DNA of 6,489 bases from Legionellaceae bacterium (GCA_947470005.1 CANISA010000090.1:1-6489); one strand, 5' to 3'; shown: positions 1-6,044, counted from the stretch's first letter. Translations and numbers: made by a program. Notes: generated by a model from the letters alone, not told the origin.

Positions 1-395
1 CTGCCATGGAGCAATGCATTCCAAAAAAGACATTAGATACACTAAAAAAACCCGGCTATTTAGGATGTCATCTTTCACATCACTATCAAAACGGGACATG
101 TCTTTATTTCACCTTTGCTTTTTTGTCCGATGCTGATGAAGAGCTTCAGCAATACGACAGGGTCAAAAGCGCTATAACAACTGCGATTGTTGCTCATCAA
201 GGGAGTTTGTCACATCATCACGGCGTTGGCACGGAGCACAGTAAGTGGCTGCAACAAACTGTAGGTCAAGTGGGATTTGATTGGTTGAACAAAATAAAAG
301 AAACCATTGACCCGCATGACAATTTGAATCCTAAGGATTTAACGATCAAGGCGATTGAGCCTTATCATTCAAGTTATACTTGTGACATTAGCTGA
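1..395 (+). CDS. FAD-linked oxidase, alkyldihydroxyacetonephosphate-synthase-like, C-terminal fragment (5' end outside window)
   Basis: This is the last ~130 residues of a larger protein. The frame is open to the left edge, so the ATG at position 6 is probably internal. Two stretches point to the alkylglycerone-phosphate synthase (AGPS) branch of the FAD-oxidase C-terminal family. One is GCHLSHHYQNGTCLYFTFAF (bases 63-122). The other is the triple-His motif SHHHGVG (His codons 213-221), followed by VGFDWLNKIKETIDPHDNLNP. In AGPS the His cluster belongs to the active site that swaps the acyl chain of acyl-DHAP for a fatty alcohol, giving alkyl-DHAP, the first ether-lipid intermediate. The N-terminal FAD-binding domain lies outside the window and could not be checked. 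The gene ends inside, or just before, the start of the dehydrogenase, so the two are probably co-translated. A related FAD oxidase with another substrate is possible; the family call is secure, the exact reaction is inferred. Confidence 0.85.
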   Translation, partial: AMEQCIPKKTLDTLKKPGYLGCHLSHHYQNGTCLYFTFAFLSDADEELQQYDRVKSAITTAIVAHQGSLSHHHGVGTEHSKWLQQTVGQVGFDWLNKIKETIDPHDNLNPKDLTIKAIEPYHSSYTCDIS

Positions 396-1203
396 TAAAA
401 TAAAAGCCGTGGTATTGATCACGGGCGCATCAAGTGGCTTAGGTCGGGCTTTGGCGATGGTTTATGCTAAAAAGGGCCATGCACTCATGTTGACGGGTCG
501 CGATTCAGCCGAATTGGAAAAAACGGTGGCGATGGTCAACGATATGGGCGGAACGGTTTATTATTTCGTTCAAGATCTCGCCGCGACGGATGCGGTGGAT
601 AATTTAATTGATTTTATCAAAAGACAATCGCTTCGCATCGCCATACTCATTAATAATGCGGGGTTGGGTTCACATACCGAATTTTCTAATTGTCTGGATA
701 TTGATTTGAGCCTGTTGCTTACGGTTAATATTCAAGCGCTCGTGCTACTCACGCATCGCATCGTTCCCATGATGGTAGTACAGCAACATGGATTAATCGT
801 GAATATTGCTTCCGTTTATGCATACACTAGCGTTCCAAAACAGGTGGTTTATGCTGCCAGCAAAGCCTTTGTCAAATCATTTTCCCTCGGGCTTGCAATG
901 GATCTTAAGCCATACGGGATTGCAGTCAGTTGTATTTGTCCTGGCTCGACGACTCAGACAAAATTTAGGCAGCGCATGGGGTTTGATCTGGCTAAAAAAG
1001 CCTTCTCATCATCAGCCGATGCAGTTGCTGAATTGATTTATGTCTCATTACAAAAGCCACGTTTGATTTACATCCCCTTGTGGTATAACCGGATTTTTGT
1101 GCGTTTAATGCACCTATTGCCTCACCGTTGGGTGCCTGATTTGGTCGGGTTTATTATTTATCGTTTAAGGAAAATAAAGGAAACTCATCGTGAGCACATT
1201 TAA
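382..1203 (+). CDS. Classical short-chain dehydrogenase/reductase (SDR), probably NADP(H)-dependent
   Basis: Numbered from the GTG at 382 (273 aa), the protein has the glycine-rich TGASSGLG at 14-21, NNAG at 91-94, and a full catalytic tetrad Asn116, Ser144, Tyr157 and Lys161 (YAASK), followed by the CPGS segment. Arg40 at the end of the second strand (LTGRD), with no acidic residue there, favours NADP(H). The C-terminal ~45 residues are hydrophobic and basic (around WYNRIFVRLMHLLPHRW), as in SDRs that touch membranes. The start is uncertain: TTG 355 would add nine residues, GTG 409 would leave almost nothing before the first strand, and no start has a good Shine-Dalgarno. GTG 382 is preferred because it gives a 14-base overlap with the upstream gene, the same as this gene's overlap with the next one. 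Beside an AGPS-like enzyme, a natural candidate role is reduction of acyl- or alkyl-DHAP, which an SDR performs in mammals. That is inference; a fatty-acid or aldehyde reductase is also possible. Confidence 0.9.
   Translation: MTLADKIKAVVLITGASSGLGRALAMVYAKKGHALMLTGRDSAELEKTVAMVNDMGGTVYYFVQDLAATDAVDNLIDFIKRQSLRIAILINNAGLGSHTEFSNCLDIDLSLLLTVNIQALVLLTHRIVPMMVVQQHGLIVNIASVYAYTSVPKQVVYAASKAFVKSFSLGLAMDLKPYGIAVSCICPGSTTQTKFRQRMGFDLAKKAFSSSADAVAELIYVSLQKPRLIYIPLWYNRIFVRLMHLLPHRWVPDLVGFIIYRLRKIKETHREHI
1176..1181 (+). promoter_or_regulatory. Ribosome binding site for the HMGR gene
   Basis: AAAGGA lies 8 bases before the GTG at 1190. It supports this GTG start, which lies inside the end of the dehydrogenase gene. 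Confidence 0.7.
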
Positions 1204-2470
1204 CCAAACCCAATTTATAGTAAATAGTTTGAAGCTGCATCAAGAACAACCTCTAAATTCAAAGGAGCGTTCTCCGGTGCGCTTAAGCCGCAGAGACTCA
1301 CTTCAGCAAGCTGAGGCACGTTTGTCACAAGCGGGTGTATCAGATGGGATTAAACATCGTTTACTTTCACCAGCAGCCCGTGAAGATTTTCCAGCTTATA
1401 CTGCAAATATTGAAAATTACATTGGAACGGTAAGTATTCCAGTTGGCATGGCAGGGCCATTATCCATTAAGGGCAGTTATGCGAATGGCGATTATTATAT
1501 CCCGTTGGCAACAACAGAAGCGGCGCTTGTTGCATCGTATAACCGGGGTTTAAACGTTATAAAGCAAGCGGGTGGTTGTACCTCGATGGTCTTGGATAAC
1601 GCGGTGCAACGTGCGCCTTGTTTTGCGTTTGATCGTTTGATCGATTCAGCTAAATTTTGCATCTGGATTGATGCGCATTTCTCAGATATTAAAACAATAG
1701 CTGAACAGACAACGAATTATGGGAACTTACGACATATTGAGTATTTAACTGAAAGTAATTTCGTTATGTTGGTTTTTCATTTCAGCACGGGGATTGCTGC
1801 GGGCCAAAACATGGTAACGCTTGCAACGGATGCGGCTTACCAATACATTCTCAAACATTGTCCGGTGAAACCATGCTTTCACGCACTGGAAGCGAATGCA
1901 TCCGGTGAAAAAAAGACAACCCTGCGATCCATGATGGGTGTTCGTGGTTACAAGGTCACTGCTGAAATACGCGTGCCTTGTTCGGTGTTTGAGCGAGAGC
2001 TACAAATCAGCGTTACGGACTACATGAACTATTATCGATTAACGAGAGATGCGGCTGTAGTCAGTGTTAATTTAAATCCAAATGCTCACTTTGCTAATGC
2101 AATTGCTGCAATCTTTATCGCGTGTGGACAAGATGCAGCGTGTATCGCTGAGGCTGCAACCGGTTTTTCAAAGGTCATTCATAACGATTCTAATTATATC
2201 TACATCTCAGCAACCCTCTCTAACCTTATCGTGGGCACCATCGGCGGAGGGACCCAGCTCCCACATCAACAGGCATGTCTTGAATTAATGCAATTACATC
2301 ATCGAGAGAATACGGCAGCCGAATTCGCTGAAATTATCGCAGGCGTTTGCTTGGCAGGTGATATTTCTCTTTCTGCAGCGTTAGCTAAAGGAGATTTCGC
2401 TCGGGCGCACCATGTTTTGGCGAGAAAACGAAAAAAACACGTGCTAAAAAAAACACCCGAAATGGCTTAA
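1190..2470 (+). CDS. HMG-CoA reductase homologue, class I-like, soluble, with altered cofactor motif
   Basis: This 426-aa protein corresponds to the catalytic part of class I HMG-CoA reductase (HMG-CoA + 2 NADPH to mevalonate + CoA) without the eukaryotic membrane domain. Class I marks are ENYIG (75-79), PVGMAGPL (84-91), PLATTEAALVAS (105-116), ACGQDAA (311-317) and GTIGGGTQLP (349-358). The expected catalytic residues are all present: Glu110, Lys241/Lys242, Asp315 and His407 (AHHV). It departs from the family at the nucleotide-binding motif, where the usual GDAMGMN is GIAAGQN (201-207), and after ACGQDAA, where QNVGSSN is replaced by CIAEAAT. The C-terminus is very basic (RKRKKHVLKK), with A7 and A8 tracts at 2431-2437 and 2446-2453 that could slip in sequencing. 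The GTG start has a good Shine-Dalgarno and overlaps the dehydrogenase by 14 bases. No other mevalonate gene is visible. It could be a real HMGR or a paralogue with changed cofactor or substrate; the family call is firm, the activity is not. Confidence 0.87.
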   Translation: MSTFNQTQFIVNSLKLHQEQPLNSKERSPVRLSRRDSLQQAEARLSQAGVSDGIKHRLLSPAAREDFPAYTANIENYIGTVSIPVGMAGPLSIKGSYANGDYYIPLATTEAALVASYNRGLNVIKQAGGCTSMVLDNAVQRAPCFAFDRLIDSAKFCIWIDAHFSDIKTIAEQTTNYGNLRHIEYLTESNFVMLVFHFSTGIAAGQNMVTLATDAAYQYILKHCPVKPCFHALEANASGEKKTTLRSMMGVRGYKVTAEIRVPCSVFERELQISVTDYMNYYRLTRDAAVVSVNLNPNAHFANAIAAIFIACGQDAACIAEAATGFSKVIHNDSNYIYISATLSNLIVGTIGGGTQLPHQQACLELMQLHHRENTAAEFAEIIAGVCLAGDISLSAALAKGDFARAHHVLARKRKKHVLKKTPEMA

Positions 2471-2492
2471 GTCTATGAAAAATAGACGTTAA
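2467..2492 (+). repeat. Inverted repeat over the HMGR stop codon
   Basis: GTCTAT (2471-2476) and ATAGAC (2482-2487) are perfect arms around the loop GAAAA. TTAA (2467-2470) and TTAA (2489-2492) extend the stem if G2488 is bulged out. The stop codon lies inside the stem. No T tract follows on the plus strand, so it is not a standard terminator; it may affect mRNA processing or the relative output of the acyltransferase. The stem is AT-rich and could be chance. Confidence 0.35.
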
Positions 2493-2507
2493 AAATGGAT
2501 TGAGGTT

Positions 2508-3164
2508 ATGACTAAAGATTATGTTCTGAAACGCGCTTTTGAACGATTTTTCTGGCTTGTAGTGAATAAATATTGTCGTTTACAGACGAACAACCCAACA
2601 CTGCCCAAGGGTCCCTATATCATTTGTAGCAATCACAACAGCCATTTGGATTCTCTAGCCTTAATGTTTGCCCTGAAGCGATCGTTTCAAGATTTTAATA
2701 TGCTAGCCGCTCAAGATCATTTTCAGTCTAGCTCCAATTCAAAAGCAATGATACCGCGTTTATTGAATCTTATTTATCTGGATCGCGAAGCGCGGCCAAT
2801 AGAAACCCGTCGGCTGATTAAAGAATGTAAACGTGCGAGCGATCAAAACAAAGTTCTCATCATTTATCCGGAGGGAACACGTTCGATAGATGGAAAATTG
2901 CAGCCATTTAAATCGGGAGCGGTCTATCTAGCGTGTAAATTGAATTTACCCATTATTCCCGCAGCCATCTTTGGAACAGGAAAAGCATTACCCAGGAATA
3001 GCTGGTTTATTCGTCCGAAGAATATAACCGTGCACTTTGGTGAACAGATTATAATGCCCGATTCAAATTCGGGTTTAGATAACAAAAGTGTTTTGAAAAA
3101 AGTAACTCAAGAGCTGGAAATGTCAGTCAATGCATTACTTTCAAAAATAAGCGACGCCTCTTAA
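2508..3164 (+). CDS. PlsC-type 1-acyl-sn-glycerol-3-phosphate acyltransferase family protein
   Basis: This 218-aa protein has the four blocks of the glycerolipid acyltransferase (LPLAT/PlsC) family. Block I is NHNSHLD (42-48), giving the HX4D catalytic pair His43/Asp48. Block II lies around IYLDREARPIETRR (89-102). Block III is YPEGTRS (120-126), which binds the glycerol phosphate. Block IV is LPIIPAAIFG (147-156). Family members transfer an acyl chain from acyl-ACP or acyl-CoA to the free hydroxyl of a lysophosphatidate-like acceptor at the inner membrane. There is no obvious full transmembrane helix; the N-terminal FERFFWLVVNKYCRL may lie on the membrane. The start ATG has GAGG only 2 bases upstream, a short spacing that suggests modest initiation or coupling to the HMGR gene 37 bases away. 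Next to AGPS-like and SDR genes it could acylate an ether analogue of lysophosphatidate; housekeeping PlsC is the alternative. The exact acceptor is unknown. Confidence 0.88.
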   Translation: MTKDYVLKRAFERFFWLVVNKYCRLQTNNPTLPKGPYIICSNHNSHLDSLALMFALKRSFQDFNMLAAQDHFQSSSNSKAMIPRLLNLIYLDREARPIETRRLIKECKRASDQNKVLIIYPEGTRSIDGKLQPFKSGAVYLACKLNLPIIPAAIFGTGKALPRNSWFIRPKNITVHFGEQIIMPDSNSGLDNKSVLKKVTQELEMSVNALLSKISDAS

Positions 3165-3196
3165 TGATGACTAAAAAAGTTGGGATCAATTTATGA
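3164..3196 (+). CDS. Possible 10-codon coupling mini-ORF between acyltransferase and uvrA
   Basis: The bases TAATG place an ATG (3164-3166) directly on the acyltransferase stop codon. The frame then reads MMTKKVGINL and stops at TGA 3194-3196, which overlaps the uvrA start as ATGA. A ribosome finishing the acyltransferase could reinitiate here and be delivered to the uvrA start. There is no Shine-Dalgarno before the mini-ORF, and a 10-residue open frame in a 28-base gap is not rare. It is listed as a possible translational relay, not as a gene with a protein function. Confidence 0.25.
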   Translation: MMTKKVGINL

Positions 3197-5730
3197 CGTG
3201 TATTCGAATTCGTGGCGCTAGAACGCATAATTTGAAGAGTATTGATGTTGATATCCCTCGTAATCAGTTGACCGTGATAACGGGGTTGTCTGGGTCAGGC
3301 AAATCGTCGCTCGCGTTTGATACGTTGTATGCGGAAGGGCAGCGTCGTTACGTGGAATCCTTGTCGGCGTATGCTCGCCAATTTTTGTCCATGATGGAAA
3401 AGCCGGACCTGGATTCCATTGAAGGCTTATCGCCGGCCATTGCGATTGAGCAGAAAGCGACCTCACATAATCCGCGCTCGACCGTGGGTACCACCACAGA
3501 AATTTATGATTATTTACGGTTGCTGTACGCGCGTGTGGGCGAGCCACATTGTCCTGTGCATGGCACACATTTGCATGCACAAACCGTGAGTCAGATGGTG
3601 GATCACGTGCTGACGCTGCCTAAGGAGAGTCGAATCATGGTGTTGGCGCCCGTGGTTCGTGACCGAAAAGGTGAGCACGTGCAGGTGTTACAGCAATTAC
3701 AAGTGCAAGGATATGTACGTGCGCGCATCGATGGGGAGCTGTGTGAGCTTGACGATCCGCCGACCTTGGTGCTTCGTCAAAAACACACCATTGATGTCGT
3801 GGTTGACCGCCTGAAAGTGCGTGAGGACATGGCGGTGCGTTTGAGTGAGTCGCTTGAGAATGCGTTACAGTTAGGCGAAGGCTTGGTGATGGTTTCATCC
3901 ATGGACGGGGCTTTTCCTGAGATTTTGTTTTCTTCGATGTTTGCGTGCCCGCAGTGTGGGTATAGTTTGAGTGAACTCGAGCCGCGTCTTTTTTCATTCA
4001 ACAATCCCGCCGGCGCTTGTCCCACGTGTGATGGGTTAGGTGTGGAGGCTTCTGTTGATTCAGAGCAATCAGAGGGGCATGCTGATGTTGCGTATCAGGT
4101 TTGCCCTGCTTGCGACGGCACGCGGTTGCGGGAAGCCGCACGACATGTCTTTGTGGATGGGAAAGCACTGCCTGAGCTGGTATCTTACCCCATTGAAAAG
4201 GCGCATGCTTTTTTTAAGCAGCTGGCACTACCTGGTTACCGTGGAGAAGTAGCATCAAAAATTAATCAGGAAATTGTCGCTCGTCTTGGTTTTTTGGTGA
4301 ATGTGGGTTTGGATTATTTGTCACTCGATAGGCATACAGGGAGTCTGTCCGGTGGAGAAGCGCAGCGGATACGTCTGGCCAGTCAGATTGGCTCAGGCCT
4401 GGTTGGGGTGATGTATGTTCTTGATGAGCCATCCATCGGCTTACACCAGCGAGACAACGCGCGCTTGCTGAAAACGTTGGTGCAGTTGCGCGATCTTGGG
4501 AACACCGTGATCGTCGTGGAGCATGACGAAGATGCCATTCGGGCGGCGGATTATGTGTTGGATGTTGGGCCTGGAGCAGGTGTTCATGGCGGTATGATTG
4601 TGGCCTGCGGCACGCCTGAAGCGATCATGGCAAATGAAAATTCGCTTACGGGCCGTTATTTGTCAGGGCAGGAATCTATTCCAGTGCCCGCCACGCGCAC
4701 CTTGTTTGATCCGGACCGAGTCATCCATCTGCAAGGCGTGACATGCAATAACTTAAATGATGTGGATGTGCGGGTGCCGCTTGGGTTGATGACCTGTGTC
4801 ACGGGGGTGTCCGGCTCAGGAAAATCAAGCCTGATCAATGACACGTTGTATCCCTTGGCGAGTAGTGCCTTGAACCGTGCTCGTTTACGCATGCCGGGCC
4901 AGATTCGTGCCGTTACGGGGCTTAACTTGTGTGACAAGGTCATTGACATCGATCAAAGCCCCATTGGGCGCACACCGCGCTCAAATCCGGCAACGTACAC
5001 GGGGTTATTTACGCCGATCCGCGAGTTATTTTCCAACACGCCTGAAGCGCGTGCACGCGGTTATAAGCCTGGCCGATTTAGCTTTAATGTCCGCGGGGGG
5101 CGTTGCGAGGCCTGCCAAGGGGATGGGTTGATCAAAGTCGAAATGCATTTTTTACCTGATATTTATGTGATGTGTGATGTCTGCAAAGGCAAGCGCTACA
5201 ATCGAGAAACCTTGGATATCCGCTTCAAAGGCAAAAGTATTCATGAGGTGCTGGATATGACGGTGGAGGAGGCGTTTGAGTTTTTCAATGCGATTCCATC
5301 GCTTGCGCGTAAACTCAAAACACTCATGGATGTGGGGTTATCTTATATTCGCGTCGGCCAAAGTGCGACGACGCTGTCCGGCGGGGAGGCGCAGCGTATT
5401 AAGCTATCGCGAGAGCTTTCCAAGCGTGACACAGGGAGCACGCTGTATATTCTGGATGAGCCAACGACAGGCCTTCATTTTCATGACACGAAACAATTAT
5501 TATCGGTGTTGTCACGTCTGCGTGATCAAGGGAATACCATTGTCGTGATTGAGCATAATTTGGATGTGATTAAAACCGCCGACTGGATTATTGATCTGGG
5601 GCCGGAGGGGGGGAGCAAAGGCGGCCAGATTTTAGCAACCGGTACGCCAGAAATGATAGCGACGTGCACGCACTCGTATACCGGGCAATTTTTGAAGCCT
5701 ATTTTGGCTGCGACCTCTGTTCAAAAATAG
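3193..5730 (+). CDS. uvrA: UvrA, excinuclease ABC subunit A, lacking the insertion domain
   Basis: UvrA is the ATPase that finds DNA damage and loads UvrB in nucleotide excision repair. The 845 aa carry both ABC modules. Module I has Walker A GLSGSGKS (31-38), signature LSGGEAQR (385-392) and Walker B YVLDEP (408-413). Module II has Walker A GVSGSGKS (538-545), signature LSGGEAQR (728-735) and Walker B YILDEP (752-757). Zinc ligand candidates are Cys252/255/276/279, Cys638/641/661/664, plus Cys120/His123 with Cys304/307. The UvrB-binding region (about 131-247) is intact. Typical UvrA has about 940 residues; the missing ~100 fall between DGLGV (280-284) and CPACDGTRL (304-312), the place of the insertion domain. 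The ATG has GGGA 7 bases upstream and matches the usual N-terminus (RGARTHNLK). No SOS box of the CTG-N10-CAG type was seen just upstream. It may be the sole UvrA or a second specialised copy; sequence outside the gap shows no decay. Confidence 0.96.
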   Translation: MTCIRIRGARTHNLKSIDVDIPRNQLTVITGLSGSGKSSLAFDTLYAEGQRRYVESLSAYARQFLSMMEKPDLDSIEGLSPAIAIEQKATSHNPRSTVGTTTEIYDYLRLLYARVGEPHCPVHGTHLHAQTVSQMVDHVLTLPKESRIMVLAPVVRDRKGEHVQVLQQLQVQGYVRARIDGELCELDDPPTLVLRQKHTIDVVVDRLKVREDMAVRLSESLENALQLGEGLVMVSSMDGAFPEILFSSMFACPQCGYSLSELEPRLFSFNNPAGACPTCDGLGVEASVDSEQSEGHADVAYQVCPACDGTRLREAARHVFVDGKALPELVSYPIEKAHAFFKQLALPGYRGEVASKINQEIVARLGFLVNVGLDYLSLDRHTGSLSGGEAQRIRLASQIGSGLVGVMYVLDEPSIGLHQRDNARLLKTLVQLRDLGNTVIVVEHDEDAIRAADYVLDVGPGAGVHGGMIVACGTPEAIMANENSLTGRYLSGQESIPVPATRTLFDPDRVIHLQGVTCNNLNDVDVRVPLGLMTCVTGVSGSGKSSLINDTLYPLASSALNRARLRMPGQIRAVTGLNLCDKVIDIDQSPIGRTPRSNPATYTGLFTPIRELFSNTPEARARGYKPGRFSFNVRGGRCEACQGDGLIKVEMHFLPDIYVMCDVCKGKRYNRETLDIRFKGKSIHEVLDMTVEEAFEFFNAIPSLARKLKTLMDVGLSYIRVGQSATTLSGGEAQRIKLSRELSKRDTGSTLYILDEPTTGLHFHDTKQLLSVLSRLRDQGNTIVVIEHNLDVIKTADWIIDLGPEGGSKGGQILATGTPEMIATCTHSYTGQFLKPILAATSVQK
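4045..4101 (+). other. Short acidic linker replacing the UvrA insertion domain
   Basis: UvrA residues 285-303 form a 19-residue acidic linker, starting EASVDSEQSEGHADV, between the second zinc site and CPACDGTRL. From memory of E. coli UvrA about 120 residues stand here, so roughly 100 are absent. The frame is kept and the flanks are well conserved, so this is a clean in-frame loss and not a frameshift. Confidence 0.85.
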
Positions 5731-5741
5731 AATATGGCGCG

Positions 5742-5763
5742 ATTGTTAGTGCATTGCACCAAT
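5742..5763 (+). repeat. Dyad between uvrA and the cold-shock gene
   Basis: GTGCA-T-TGCAC (5749-5759) is a perfect dyad. ATTG (5742-5745) and CAAT (5760-5763) extend it if TTA (5746-5748) is looped out. The following bases are T-rich but not a clean U tract. It could be an operator or a weak terminator for uvrA; nothing here decides between them. Confidence 0.3.
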
Positions 5764-5767
5764 CTTC

Positions 5768-5797
5768 TTGCGTCTTTGTATGGCTTGGATTTACTAT
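5768..5797 (+). promoter_or_regulatory. Weak candidate sigma70 promoter for the cold-shock gene
   Basis: TTGCGT (5768-5773) and TACTAT (5792-5797) stand 18 bases apart. They match 3 of 6 and 4 of 6 consensus bases. Transcription would begin near 5804, leaving a leader of about 30 bases, shorter than the long leaders of cold-inducible cspA-type mRNAs. The match is weak. Confidence 0.22.
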
Positions 5798-5819
5798 CGC
5801 CAATCACGCTAATTAAAAT

Positions 5820-5823
5820 GAGG
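5820..5823 (+). promoter_or_regulatory. Ribosome binding site of the cold-shock gene
   Basis: GAGG lies 9 bases before the ATG at 5833. It overlaps another in-frame ATG at 5818, which argues for 5833 as the start. Confidence 0.6.
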
Positions 5824-5832
5824 CATTGCGTT

Positions 5833-6036
5833 ATGCAGACAGGTACGGTTAATCGATTTAATAAAATCAAAGGGTATGGGTTTATCACGGCGGATGAAGG
5901 TGACGTCGAGGTATTTGTGCATTTTTCGGAAGTCGAAATCGCGGGTTATAAAGAGTTAAAACCCGATCAACGGATCAGTTACGTACTCAACGAGGGAGAG
6001 AAAGGACCGTACGCCACGAAGGTTAATCTTATTTAG
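5833..6036 (+). CDS. Cold-shock-domain (Csp-family) protein, divergent
   Basis: The 67 aa are one complete cold-shock domain, a five-stranded OB fold that binds single-stranded RNA or DNA and melts mRNA structure. RNP1 is KGYGFI (13-18) and RNP2 is VFVHFS (27-32), and the end has the typical EKGPYATKV. Aromatic surface residues Phe9, Tyr15, Phe17, Phe28, His30 and Phe31 are kept. The usual VKWFN is VNRFN here, so the nucleic-acid-stacking Trp is Arg8. The frame runs open back to an ATG at 5734, just after the uvrA stop, but residues coded there do not resemble the family. The ATG at 5833 has a Shine-Dalgarno and gives the normal ~67-70 aa length. Csp paralogues vary in cold response, and no long leader is evident, so induction by cold cannot be assumed. 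The gene ends tail-to-tail with the minus-strand gene, overlapping it by 8 bases. Confidence 0.9.
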   Translation: MQTGTVNRFNKIKGYGFITADEGDVEVFVHFSEVEIAGYKELKPDQRISYVLNEGEKGPYATKVNLI

Positions 6037-6044
6037 TGCGTACG
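6008..6044. terminator. Possible bidirectional hairpin at the convergent gene ends
   Basis: CGTACGC (6008-6014) and GCGTACG (6038-6044) form a 7-bp stem spanning both stop codons. The enclosed AAGGTTAATCTT (6019-6030) is itself nearly self-complementary. The position between two converging genes suits a shared terminator. No strong T tract follows on either strand, so intrinsic termination is doubtful. Confidence 0.3.

Noticed and set aside
806..1036. Alternative-frame ORFs inside the dehydrogenase, HMGR and uvrA genes
   Set aside because: They overlap recognised enzymes in other frames and show no domain features.
2467..2492. Rho-independent terminator after the HMGR gene
   Set aside because: The stem is AT-rich and is followed by A residues rather than T residues on the coding strand.
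3114..3126. LexA-like CTG...CAG pair in the acyltransferase gene
   Set aside because: The spacing is 7 bases, not 10, and the flanks do not match an SOS box.
3218..4025. Long minus-strand open frames inside uvrA (120 and 82 codons)
   Set aside because: They lie opposite strongly conserved UvrA coding sequence, have no family resemblance and are expected by-products of its codon bias.
4040..4105. A frameshift or pseudogene explanation for the short UvrA
   Set aside because: The reading frame is continuous, both flanks are highly conserved, and the downstream half keeps every motif.
5734..5832. An N-terminal extension of 33 residues for the cold-shock protein from the ATG at 5734
   Set aside because: The extension has no family similarity, the ATG at 5734 has no Shine-Dalgarno, and starting at 5833 gives the normal domain length with GAGG upstream.
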